This document shows, one piece after another, positions 1 to 7,472 of a DNA stretch of 64,000 bases. The stretch is from positions 62,001-126,000 of the forward strand of contig JAKPPU010000032.1 in the NCBI GenBank assembly GCA_029547185.1, written 5' to 3'. A program made the translations under genes and the position numbers. Positions within the stretch are counted from its first letter, which is position 1. Each line of letters starts with the position of its first letter. This DNA is from Deltaproteobacteria bacterium. GTDB taxonomy: Bacteria; Desulfobacterota; Desulfomonilia; UBA1062. The notes under the pieces were generated by a model. The model did no database searches and was not told where the DNA came from. It was given only the letters and a program-made list of their open reading frames with translations.

Positions 1-917
1 TAGATGCAGTGGGTCGCACCCGAAGATTTCAGGTCCTCGATGATCCTGTTTCTCGTGTCCTTTGCCAGATCGGATCGCTGCTGGGCTTCGAAGTTCAGGC
101 CGCAGCACAGGGCATCTCCGTCCTCGTAGTGCCTTTTCACGCGGCTCACGCCGATGAGGTCGAAGATCCTGTCAACGAGGGCGTGGGTCTCGGGCACGAG
201 ACGGTTCGAGCAGTTGCGGTGATAGGCCGCGCGGATGTTCAGGGGCCTTATCCTGCCTTTGAGCTGCTTCAACCGGTCGAGGATGTGCTCGAAGAGATGG
301 ACGGGCTTGAAGGGAACGTTGAGTCCATAGGCCTCTGCATATGAGGTGAAGGCGGCGTAGCACTCGTCGTGGTAGCAGACGAGCTCGCTCAGCCCGTTCG
401 GCTCCAGGTAGTATCTCCAGATGTTCTCGATCATGACCGGGAGCCGCTGTCTGCTGACGGACATCCTGCCGAAGTGCAGGTACATGAGGTTGCAGAAGAC
501 GTCCGTTCCCCAGAACATCGATGCATTCTCGAAGAGGGGGCTTCTTATGGAATCCTTGAGCATGGGGAAGGTGCACATGTCGATGACGGGCGCATGCAGC
601 TCGCGGAACTGGGTCTTTCCCTTCGGGGCGAGCGATGCGATCTGATGCTCCTCGATCTGGGCCGGGACAGGGTGCACCCCGTGCTTTTCCTGGAGCTCGA
701 CGATGCGGTAGAACGGGTGGTTGCCCTTGGGGCAGAATTCCTCGCACGCATAGCAGGTTACGCAGTCATTGAGCACCCGGGATTTCCCGCCATTGGCGAG
801 CAGGTCCCGCTCCCTCTTTGCCTGCGGGATGTCGAGGCCGGCATATCGGCACTTCGTGAGACAGTCCACTGTCTCGCACTGCATACAGAGGTCTTTTTCA
901 AACTTGAGTTCCGGCAT
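1..917 (-). CDS. HdrD/GlpC-like (Fe-S)-binding CCG-domain protein, 3' end outside the window
   Basis: The reading frame opens at an ATG on the minus strand at 917, preceded by a good ribosome site (cgaggaggg), and stays open to the window edge, so about 305 residues are visible. The N-terminus holds two ferredoxin-like cysteine groups: C11, C14, C19, C23 and C52, C55, C58, C62 (the second reads CVTCYACEEFCP). The rest has the two cysteine-rich CCG segments of the heterodisulfide reductase HdrD/glycolate oxidase iron-sulfur family: CYHDECYAAF in the first, and AYHRNCSNRL followed by DALCCGLNFEAQ in the second. Such proteins pass electrons between flavoproteins, quinones or disulfides. The physiological partner is not in view because the left flank is missing. 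Family assignment is good; the specific role is unknown. Confidence 0.85.
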   Translation of the reverse strand, partial: MPELKFEKDLCMQCETVDCLTKCRYAGLDIPQAKRERDLLANGGKSRVLNDCVTCYACEEFCPKGNHPFYRIVELQEKHGVHPVPAQIEEHQIASLAPKGKTQFRELHAPVIDMCTFPMLKDSIRSPLFENASMFWGTDVFCNLMYLHFGRMSVSRQRLPVMIENIWRYYLEPNGLSELVCYHDECYAAFTSYAEAYGLNVPFKPVHLFEHILDRLKQLKGRIRPLNIRAAYHRNCSNRLVPETHALVDRIFDLIGVSRVKRHYEDGDALCCGLNFEAQQRSDLAKDTRNRIIEDLKSSGATHCI

Positions 918-1053
918 GACGATCCCTCCTCGAAAAGAATTGCAGCTCTCTGTCTTTTTTAGCCCGGTCAATCCGGACAGCTCATGAAGCCCGTTCATTG
1001 CACGCTGTTTTCATGATATCCGGGGGTCGGGGAATGTCAATATGCAAGTGCGG

Positions 1054-1103
1054 AAACAGGGCCGGAGACCATTACCGAATGGTTCCTCCGGCCCTGTTTT
1101 TTT
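1054..1103 (+). terminator. Rho-independent terminator hairpin
   Basis: An inverted repeat of cagggccggag and ctccggccctg encloses a second small hairpin (accatt/aatggt) and is followed by a run of seven T on the plus strand. It sits just beyond the stop of the minus-strand acyltransferase gene, where the minus-strand copy has a weaker T run, so it may work in both directions. Confidence 0.7.
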
Positions 1104-1137
1104 GTGAAGGAGGGCTCTCGCGGCGGCAGTATCCGGA

Positions 1138-2046
1138 TCAGTGTGATGACCCGCCTGCAGCGATCTTCGGGGTGATCTCCCTGAGGACGCGGACCTTGCC
1201 CTTTTCTTCTGCAGCCCTGATTTCTCCGCCCATGAGGGTTTCAGGGTTCTGCAGCAGGTATTTGATCTCCTTCTGGAGCAGGGAGACGTAGAAGCCGTGG
1301 AACAGCCGGTGGTCAAGCGTCATGCAGAGCTTCAGGACAGGTCTCACCACGAGCTTGCCGCCCTCGACCCAGGGCTTTTCCCTGACCTCGGGAATGACCA
1401 TGAGGAGGCCGCACCTCGATACCGGGACGAGCGGGCCGTATGCCGACTCGATCCCGTGCATGCCCACCGAGGAGATGATGGCCGTGCCGAAGGGGTCGTC
1501 CGGGAAACCGAAGGAGGAGAGATCCATATTGAATCTGTTGACGAGCGCGCTGGCTATTTTCATGATCCACCGGGTGAGCCGGATGGAGCAGTGCCCGATG
1601 AGATCCTTCGATGCCTGGTACGAAGGCCCGTGGTTGCTTCTCACTGCCAAGGCGCCCTCCCTGATTTCGTGTGCGATCTCGGATACGGTCTTCTTGTCCA
1701 CCTCGTTCAGCTTGATGCCCGAGAGCTCATCTCCGGATTCGGTTGAGACGAGGATCTGGAAATCAACGGTTTTCCGCCTGTAGATCTTGTTCGCTTCGAC
1801 CTTTGCATTGAGTTTGGGATATTTGCGGTACGCCATGGCGAGGGCCTTGGTGCAGAGATGGGTGACCGTGATCTTTTCCCCGGTCCGCTCACGGTGAGTC
1901 TTTATCCAGGCGAGTGCCCTGGTCATGTCGATGTTCAGGCTGCTGAAGATAAAAGGCTCCTCAGGGGTCTTCCACATGGCGTTTGCCATCTTGAAGAATG
2001 ACGGGACACTCTTTTCCTTGCTGAAGCGGCTTTTTCCTCTTTTCAT
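1138..2046 (-). CDS. Stand-alone 2-oxoacid dehydrogenase E2-type acyltransferase domain, variant active site
   Basis: The 302-residue protein is the catalytic domain of the dihydrolipoamide acyltransferase (E2)/chloramphenicol acetyltransferase superfamily without a lipoyl or subunit-binding domain. The start at 2046 is chosen because a gggag ribosome site precedes it; an upstream extension to 2160 lacks one. Family landmarks are the early FxxMANAMWKTPEEPFIF segment, SSVGMHGIESAYGPLVP and the late DHRLFHG motif (D245-G251). The usual E2 motif is DHRxxDG, with an essential histidine and an aspartate; here the histidine (H246) is kept but the aspartate is histidine (H250). Stand-alone members of this family occur in many anaerobes without a known substrate. 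No E1 or E3 gene is nearby. Confidence 0.75.
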   Translation of the reverse strand: MKRGKSRFSKEKSVPSFFKMANAMWKTPEEPFIFSSLNIDMTRALAWIKTHRERTGEKITVTHLCTKALAMAYRKYPKLNAKVEANKIYRRKTVDFQILVSTESGDELSGIKLNEVDKKTVSEIAHEIREGALAVRSNHGPSYQASKDLIGHCSIRLTRWIMKIASALVNRFNMDLSSFGFPDDPFGTAIISSVGMHGIESAYGPLVPVSRCGLLMVIPEVREKPWVEGGKLVVRPVLKLCMTLDHRLFHGFYVSLLQKEIKYLLQNPETLMGGEIRAAEEKGKVRVLREITPKIAAGGSSH

Positions 2047-2438
2047 TATGATGGTCTCCCTTTCATGAAGAATCGGTCGTTGCTTGTATCCATGAGCACG
2101 CGTTTCATACCGGATGGTATCATCACGAAATGTGCCAGAAAAAGACGGGGGAACTACCAAACGAATCCCAGTTAATTAACAGGTGGAAGCTAGTACAAAA
2201 AAGATAATTGATAATATAATCAATTGCATGTCAAAATATGTCAGATGGGAAAAACACGGTGCTCCTGTGGAAACATTTTCCCCTGTTCCAAGAAAATGAT
2301 TTCCCTGCCGCAATGTGATAAGGAAAAGAAAATTGGTATGAATCGGACCGTTGGCATGATCCGGCAGGACGGGACAAGGCTGCATCGGTCTGATCCGGAG
2401 GTTGTGTGCTTTACAGCAGAAGAGAAAGTCGGGATATA
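2047..2438. promoter_or_regulatory. Divergent intergenic region with an AT-rich inverted repeat
   Basis: This stretch separates the minus-strand acyltransferase gene from the plus-strand HPP gene and should hold both promoters. An exact inverted repeat, aattgat-aatata-atcaatt, lies at 2206-2225 within an AT-rich patch and could be an operator or promoter element. No convincing gene was found here; the short frames on either strand lack ribosome sites. Confidence 0.35.
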
Positions 2439-2987
2439 ATGGCAGGCAGTCCAGGGCAGGAGAGAAAGCTCAATAAAGGCGTCAGGAACATCCTTCGCCT
2501 GGCGTGGTGCTCCATGGGAGCGGCTGCAGGAATCGGGCTGGCCCTCTGGATCGTAGACGGACTGTCGTCTCCCCTCCTGCTCGCCTCGCTCGGCGGATCG
2601 AGCGTGTTTCTCTTCGGCCTCACCCGCACACCGACAGCCCAGCCGCGGGCCCTGTTCGGCGGCCATCTGGGAGGTGCGCTCATCGGGATCTTCTGCTACC
2701 AGGCATTCGGCGACAGCCTCTGGGTATGCGTTCTCGCGGTTGCACTGGCCCTCGTCTTCATGCTCGCCACCAGGACATTGCATCCGCCGGCCGGGGCAAA
2801 TCCCCTCATCATGGTACACGGGCATGCCGGTCTTGCCGCGCTCTGGCAGCCTGTCGGCTTGGGCATTCTGATCCTCTCACTGGTTGCAGTGGTGTGGAGC
2901 CGCCTCTTGCCCGGCATGGTCCACTATCCGATTCATTGGTTCGAGGAATCTCCCCCTGGTGATATCTGGGGTGCGTGGACTGAATAG
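2439..2987 (+). CDS. HPP family integral membrane protein
   Basis: The 182-residue protein has four or five hydrophobic segments and the signature TLHPPAGANPL, with the HPP tripeptide that names the family (PF04982). The N-terminal membrane part also carries the conserved SPLLLASLGGSSVFLFG loop. HPP proteins are inner-membrane proteins; some plant and cyanobacterial members carry nitrite, but bacterial functions are mostly unproven. The ATG at 2439 is preferred over a GTG at 2406 because the added residues are not membrane-like and do not match the family start; its ribosome site (aaagtcggga) is only fair. It stands alone between a divergent neighbour and the next operon. Confidence 0.85.
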   Translation: MAGSPGQERKLNKGVRNILRLAWCSMGAAAGIGLALWIVDGLSSPLLLASLGGSSVFLFGLTRTPTAQPRALFGGHLGGALIGIFCYQAFGDSLWVCVLAVALALVFMLATRTLHPPAGANPLIMVHGHAGLAALWQPVGLGILILSLVAVVWSRLLPGMVHYPIHWFEESPPGDIWGAWTE

Positions 2988-3126
2988 TGCTCGCAGGGCG
3001 GGCCGCATGATCTGATCGACCACGGAACTTGCTTCATTGGATGCTTAATTTCTTCCGGGTAATATTGACAAGCTTATTTTGCCCGGGCATAATCAGATCA
3101 CCCAAACCAGGGAAGGATTGTGCAGG

Positions 3127-3741
3127 ATGAACGAACAAAGCCGAAAACAGTGCACCGCATTCGAGGGAAGCCGCTGCATTGCCTCGGGAGAGCTCTCGCA
3201 CGTCGCCGGGAAGGTGAAAGAGGTGCTCGATGAAAATTGCACGGCAGCGGTGCTCATTTTTGATGACCTCACGAGCGAGCTCGTGGAAGTCGATTTTCGC
3301 GGCACAGTGAAAGACGTCCTCAAAAGGCTCGAAACTCAAGCACCAAGAGGCGAGTCGAGCGGTGCGCAGCCAAAAAATGACAGGAGCGTCTCGAGGGGTC
3401 CGGGCCGCCCGAAGCTGGGGGTGGTATCCCGGGAAGTCACGCTGCTGCCGCGCCACTGGGAATGGCTCGGCAGTCAGCCGGGCGGCGCCTCCGTTGCTCT
3501 GCGCAAGCTCGTGGATGAAGCGAGGCGCGTGAACAGCGGCAAAGACAGGGTGCGCCGCTCGCAGGAATCCGCGTACAGGTTCATGTCCGCCATGGCCGGG
3601 AACCTGCCCGGGTTCGAAGAGGCGTCAAGGGCCCTGTTCACAGGCGACAGAAAACGTTTCGAAGAGCTGACAGCATCATGGCCAGCCGACATCCGCAGCC
3701 ATTCGCTGAAACTGTCGGAAGCCGCATTTGAAAGCAGGTGA
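3127..3741 (+). CDS. DUF2239 family protein
   Basis: The 204-residue protein matches the uncharacterised DUF2239 family along its length. It opens with an N-terminal TAFEG/IASGEL segment, continues with VLIFDDLTSELVEVDFRG, and has the highly conserved block GRPKLGVVSREVTLLPRHW followed by QPGGASVALRKLVDEARR. Members are soluble and of unknown function; the basic GRPKLG block and the ribbon-helix-helix-like ALRKLVDEARR helix suggest nucleic-acid contact, which is inference. The ATG at 3127 follows ggaaggattgtgcagg. The stop is 8 nt before the HAD gene start, so the two are probably translated from one message. Confidence 0.85.
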   Translation: MNEQSRKQCTAFEGSRCIASGELSHVAGKVKEVLDENCTAAVLIFDDLTSELVEVDFRGTVKDVLKRLETQAPRGESSGAQPKNDRSVSRGPGRPKLGVVSREVTLLPRHWEWLGSQPGGASVALRKLVDEARRVNSGKDRVRRSQESAYRFMSAMAGNLPGFEEASRALFTGDRKRFEELTASWPADIRSHSLKLSEAAFESR

Positions 3742-3749
3742 ACGGAGGC

Positions 3750-4415
3750 ATGAAGAACAGGGCGGTGATATTCGATATGGATGGGGTCCTCGTCGACTCC
3801 GAACCCATCTATATGATGAGCAACCGCCGCCTCTTCGCCTCCCTCGGCATCGAGGTCTCGGACAGCGAGTATCATACGTACGTGGGGACTTCGGCTCAGG
3901 GCATGTGGTCTGCCATAAAGGAGCGGCACGGCCTTGATGCACCGATGGATATGCTCATCCGTCAGGAGTTCGAAGAGCATGAGCGGTCGCTTTCGTCAGC
4001 AGAGAATTTGTGCGCCATCCCCGGCGTCGAGAAGCTCCTTCTCACCCTCAAAGGCCTTTCCGTACGGCTCGCCGTAGCCTCTTCGTCGTCGAGGAGGGTG
4101 GTCGATCTGATCCTGTCGAGGGCAGGCCTCACACCGTTCTTCGAGACGACGGTATGCGGCCAGGATGTGTCGAACGGCAAGCCTCACCCAGAGATCTTCC
4201 TTACGGCTGCCCGGAGGCTTGGCGTCGAGCCGTGCGAATGCCTCGTCATCGAAGACTCGCCCCGGGGCATTGCAGGGGCGGCCGCTGCCGGCATGAGGAC
4301 GGTCGGCTTTCAGAACCCGAACTCGGGCGTCCAGGACCTGTCCCGGGCCGATCTGCTCATCGGATCGTTCTCCGATGCAGACATCGATGGGATCATCCGG
4401 TTTTTGACGTCATGA
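3750..4415 (+). CDS. HAD-superfamily hydrolase, beta-phosphoglucomutase/phosphatase type
   Basis: The 221-residue protein carries all HAD motifs: FDMDGVLVDSEP near the start (nucleophile D9 and acid/base D11), SSSS for motif II, the GKPHPEIF lysine of motif III and VIEDSPRGIAGAAAAGM for motif IV. The helical cap between motifs I and II is of the C1 type seen in beta-phosphoglucomutase and related sugar-phosphate phosphatases. Substrate cannot be read from sequence. An ATG at 3750 is chosen over an in-frame GTG at 3738 because aggtg lies at a suitable distance. Its last codons overlap the next gene by ATGA. Confidence 0.9.
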   Translation: MKNRAVIFDMDGVLVDSEPIYMMSNRRLFASLGIEVSDSEYHTYVGTSAQGMWSAIKERHGLDAPMDMLIRQEFEEHERSLSSAENLCAIPGVEKLLLTLKGLSVRLAVASSSSRRVVDLILSRAGLTPFFETTVCGQDVSNGKPHPEIFLTAARRLGVEPCECLVIEDSPRGIAGAAAAGMRTVGFQNPNSGVQDLSRADLLIGSFSDADIDGIIRFLTS

Positions 4416-4681
4416 CGAAGAAGCGCTGCCCGGGGATGGACCCTGCGCATTTCAAGCCCGAAGACATACGCATGCAGAGGTGTACGGGCTGCGGCAGAGA
4501 GATCGAGTTCTGGAAAGACGATATATTCCTTGCCTGCCCGGATTGCGGGACGAGAAATACGAACGAGAAGATCCGGAACACCTGCCTGGCATGGTGCAAA
4601 GAGGCCGCGATCTGCATCCGCAACAAGGACATCGATGAATGGCTGCGCCTTGAGAGCGGCGGGAAGAAAGAAGACCATTGA
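4412..4681 (+). CDS. Small zinc-ribbon protein
   Basis: This 89-residue soluble protein starts inside the HAD stop codon (ATGA overlap), which argues strongly for translation and coupling. It has a CTGCGREIEFWKDDIFLACPDCG zinc ribbon (CxxC-x16-CxxC) at about residues 23-45, then a helical tail with further cysteines (NTCLAWCKEAAICIRNKDI). No enzymatic motif is visible. It could be a small regulatory or metal-binding accessory of the HAD/DUF2239 operon. I do not recognise a characterised homologue. Confidence 0.8.
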   Translation: MTKKRCPGMDPAHFKPEDIRMQRCTGCGREIEFWKDDIFLACPDCGTRNTNEKIRNTCLAWCKEAAICIRNKDIDEWLRLESGGKKEDH

Positions 4682-4752
4682 GCTCGTGCATGGACAGGGC
4701 ATCATAAGTGGAAAGGGCCACGTTCTCTTCCTGGTCCGGTGAGGCGGAGACT

Positions 4753-5139
4753 ATGCTCTTGAGAGCCATGGCTGTCTGGCTGTTGATGGCTGTGCTTGCC
4801 GTTGTCAACGGCACGGCGAGAAACGCCCTGATCTCTCCCCGTACGGGCGAGTATGGCGGGCATGTGATCAGCACGGTCATATTCTGCATCCTCTCCTTTT
4901 TTCTCATATGGCTCCTGCTCCCGTGGATCGGCCCGAAGAATCGGAGGCAGCTCTGGCAGATCGGCATCACGTGGCTGGGCTCGACCGTTGCATTCGAGTT
5001 CGTCGCAGGCCGCTACGTGTTCGGGAATTCATGGGAAAGGCTGCTGGCAGACTATAACGTCTTTCGCGGAAGGCTCTGGATAGCGGTTCTGCTCGTGGAG
5101 CTCCTCGGACCCCTCGGGGCTGCACGGATGAGAGGATGA
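4753..5139 (+). CDS. Hypothetical inner-membrane protein with three to four TM segments
   Basis: The 128-residue product has membrane helices at about residues 1-20, 38-60 and 68-85 and a hydrophobic C-terminus (RLWIAVLLVELLGPLGAARMRG). The loop NGTARNALISPRTGEYGGHV and the GRYVFGNSWERLLADYNVFRGRLW stretch are of the kind conserved in uncharacterised membrane proteins of proteobacteria. The ATG at 4753 follows gaggcggag. It may belong to the same transcript as the zinc-ribbon gene 70 nt upstream. Function unknown. Confidence 0.75.
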   Translation: MLLRAMAVWLLMAVLAVVNGTARNALISPRTGEYGGHVISTVIFCILSFFLIWLLLPWIGPKNRRQLWQIGITWLGSTVAFEFVAGRYVFGNSWERLLADYNVFRGRLWIAVLLVELLGPLGAARMRG

Positions 5140-5143
5140 CGGG

Positions 5144-5230
5144 GTGAAGCTCGTTCGCTTCCTCAGCATCCTGCTCACTGCCCTTACGGACCTGATCTGG
5201 TCTGCGCTGATGAGAGAGCCGAAGCGATGA
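5144..5230 (+). CDS. Possible 28-residue hydrophobic small protein
   Basis: A GTG at 5144, five bases after the preceding stop and behind agaggatgacgg, opens a frame coding for a 28-residue peptide with one hydrophobic segment (FLSILLTALTDLIWSALM) and a basic tail. Position and hydrophobicity fit a small membrane peptide translated with the upstream membrane gene, but the frame is short enough to be chance. Confidence 0.3.
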   Translation: MKLVRFLSILLTALTDLIWSALMREPKR

Positions 5231-5351
5231 GACCTCTTTGCTCGAAGCGATAATGGTGGTATTATCGGGGAATTGAGTCGTTTGCGAGCATTGAAGAGAA
5301 GAGGGCGGCACGAAAGGCCTTTCATGTCTGCACCGTGAGGGGAGGGGGTTC

Positions 5352-5870
5352 ATGGACAAGATCTTTACGAAACACAACATCCTGTTCGGGTTTCTGCTCG
5401 TCGCATTCATCATCATCTTCGAGATCATTCTCGCGCGGCTGAGCCTTCCGGCGTGGCCGGCATTCATGGTGATGATCTTCTTCTTCGTCGCTCACGAGGA
5501 TGCGAAGCTGGCGCCCAACATCCTGATCGGAGGCCTGGCAGGGATCGCCTGTGTGGTCCTCCTGAAAGAATTTCATGCGCTCTTCGATCCTTCGGTAGGC
5601 TCAGAGGTCGCCAAGCTGGCCTTTGTCGGGCTGTTCGTGTACGCCATCGTCATGCTCCAGAATGCCGTCCCTTACGTCTTCAACAGCTATGCCTTCATGT
5701 TCTTCCTCGTGGCTGCCCTGGCCGAAAAGGCCTCGAGCTCGAATCCGTACATATGGATGGGCGTGGAGTTTATCGTGGGAGGGATCTTCATTGCCGGCGT
5801 CATCGGGATCAGCCGGATCGTCGATGCACTTCTCAAGGGAGGGGAGGCAGCGCCTGTCCAGGATCAGTGA
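5352..5870 (+). CDS. Hypothetical multi-pass membrane protein, DUF1097-like architecture
   Basis: The 172-residue protein has about five hydrophobic segments, starting with NILFGFLLVAFIIIFEIILA and ending with EFIVGGIFIAGVIGISRIV. Segment order, length and the repeated small-residue pattern resemble DUF1097 inner-membrane proteins (E. coli YcdZ type), but I cannot confirm this by eye. The ATG at 5352 follows gaggggaggggg, a strong ribosome site. The next gene begins 57 nt downstream on the same strand and may be cotranscribed. Confidence 0.75.
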   Translation: MDKIFTKHNILFGFLLVAFIIIFEIILARLSLPAWPAFMVMIFFFVAHEDAKLAPNILIGGLAGIACVVLLKEFHALFDPSVGSEVAKLAFVGLFVYAIVMLQNAVPYVFNSYAFMFFLVAALAEKASSSNPYIWMGVEFIVGGIFIAGVIGISRIVDALLKGGEAAPVQDQ

Positions 5871-5927
5871 GAAGGAGATCTGCCTGGATCCTGAACGCCG
5901 GTCCGATCTTATGCGGAGGTTTGAAGC

Positions 5928-6938
5928 ATGAAAGACGATCTGACAGCCTTTTACGGACAGGTCAACCGGACGAGGTATCTCGGCCAGCTGAAAGGGCACT
6001 ACGAGAGCTTCTTCCAGCGCGCCAACCATCCGAAGCGGCCGCTCGCCTTCTGGATCAGATATACCATCTTCAGCCCTGCAGGCCGTCCCCAGGATGCGAT
6101 CGGAGAGCTCTGGGCAGTCTTCTTCAACGGCGAGACGAACCGCCACGTCGCCGTAAAACAGGAGCTGCCTCTGGAAGAGTGCCTGTTCGATCCTTCACGG
6201 TTCGATGTCAGGGTGGGCAAGGCCCTGCTCGGAACGGACAGCCTCTCCGGCGCCGTTCAGAAAGGTGCGAATGCAATCTCCTGGGATCTCTCGTTCGAAG
6301 GAGAAGCGAACCCTCTGCTCCTCCTTCCCCTGAAGCTCTACCATACGAAGCTCCCGGCCGCGAAGAGCCTGGTGGGGCTTCCCCTGGCACGCTACAACGG
6401 CAGTATCGAGGTGAACGGAGAAAAGATCGGCGTTACGGACTGGGTGGGGAGCCAGAATCACAACTGGGGCTCCCGGCATACCGACTTGTATGCATGGGGC
6501 CAGGTTGCGGGCTTCGATGCCTATCCCGAAAGTTTCCTCGAGCTGGCCACGGCGAGAATCAGGATAGGGCCTTTGTGGACGCCTCCCATCACGCCCATCG
6601 TGCTGCGCCACGAGGGAAGGGAGCATGCGCTGAACGGGCTGCTCCAGGGAGTGAAGGCACATGGCGAATTCACCTGCTTCACCTGGAGCTTCAGATCCGA
6701 AACCCCCCTCGTGGAGATCGAGGGAATCGTGTCGGCTCCGGCCGGCGCATTCGTGGGGCTGAATTACTACAATCCGCCGGGCGGCTCCAAGCACTGTCTC
6801 AACACCAAGATCGCATCGTGCATTGTCCGCCTTAAGGACAAGCAGCAGGGAACATCGGAGACCCTCGAGACGAAGAACCGGGCGGCCTTCGAGATCCTGA
6901 CGGATGATCGCGACCATGGGATAACCATTGCCGCATGA
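5928..6938 (+). CDS. CrtC/AttH-like lipocalin-fold protein
   Basis: The 336-residue soluble protein has no signal peptide. It has a beta-rich sequence with the motif DWVGSQNHNWGSRHTDLYAW, the QxHxWG-type signature shared by carotenoid 1,2-hydratase (CrtC), AttH and tocopherol-cyclase-like proteins. The N-terminal segment with FWIRYTIFSPAGRP and ELWAVFF is also typical of that fold. No carotenoid genes are nearby, so a CrtC reaction is not implied; a hydratase or lipid-binding role is possible. The start follows gcggaggtttgaag. It lies between a membrane protein and a cupin gene on the same strand. Confidence 0.7.
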   Translation: MKDDLTAFYGQVNRTRYLGQLKGHYESFFQRANHPKRPLAFWIRYTIFSPAGRPQDAIGELWAVFFNGETNRHVAVKQELPLEECLFDPSRFDVRVGKALLGTDSLSGAVQKGANAISWDLSFEGEANPLLLLPLKLYHTKLPAAKSLVGLPLARYNGSIEVNGEKIGVTDWVGSQNHNWGSRHTDLYAWGQVAGFDAYPESFLELATARIRIGPLWTPPITPIVLRHEGREHALNGLLQGVKAHGEFTCFTWSFRSETPLVEIEGIVSAPAGAFVGLNYYNPPGGSKHCLNTKIASCIVRLKDKQQGTSETLETKNRAAFEILTDDRDHGITIAA

Positions 6939-6991
6939 AGCCGATGCATCCGGGTTTATGCAGCATAAATCAATCCTGAAAGGAAAGAGTG

Positions 6992-7336
6992 ATGTTCAAG
7001 AAGCACAGCAGCGACGGATACATCCCGGCCGTGGAAGGCGTGGAGATGAAGACGATCGTGTACGGCGACAAGACCCTCATGACGGAGTTCCTGCTGAAAA
7101 AGGGGAGCATCCTTCCCTTCCATTCCCATCCCTGCGAGCAGACGGGCTACCTCGTGAAGGGGTTGATCAGGCTCACGATCGGGACGGAAACCCACGAGGC
7201 CCTGCCCGGAGACAGCTGGTGCATACCGGGCGGCGTCGAGCACGGGGCCGAGATCGTGGAGGAGTCGGTGGCCATCGAGGTGTTCTCGCCCGTGAGGCAG
7301 GACTATCTCCCGAAAGAGAAGTCTAAGGTATTGTGA
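6992..7336 (+). CDS. Small cupin-2 domain protein
   Basis: A 114-residue single-domain cupin. Motif 1 reads HSHPCEQTGYLVKG (G(X)5HXH(X)3-4E(X)6G type; metal-binding histidines in HSH and a glutamate) and motif 2 reads PGDSWCIPGGVEHG. This is the minimal metal-binding cupin barrel; substrates cannot be inferred. The ATG at 6992 is preferred to a GTG three bases earlier because aaaggaaag is then well placed. It ends 136 nt before a convergent minus-strand antiporter gene. Confidence 0.85.
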   Translation: MFKKHSSDGYIPAVEGVEMKTIVYGDKTLMTEFLLKKGSILPFHSHPCEQTGYLVKGLIRLTIGTETHEALPGDSWCIPGGVEHGAEIVEESVAIEVFSPVRQDYLPKEKSKVL

Positions 7337-7472
7337 AACTCACAGTTAAGCTCCAGGCTTGTTTTTAAAAAAGCATAACTTCCATTATGAGATTATCTCT
7401 TCTATCAACCGGAACTTAACTGTATCGGTTTTGTTTCCCAAGCAACTGCTATCCTCTCACGGCTGATGGATC

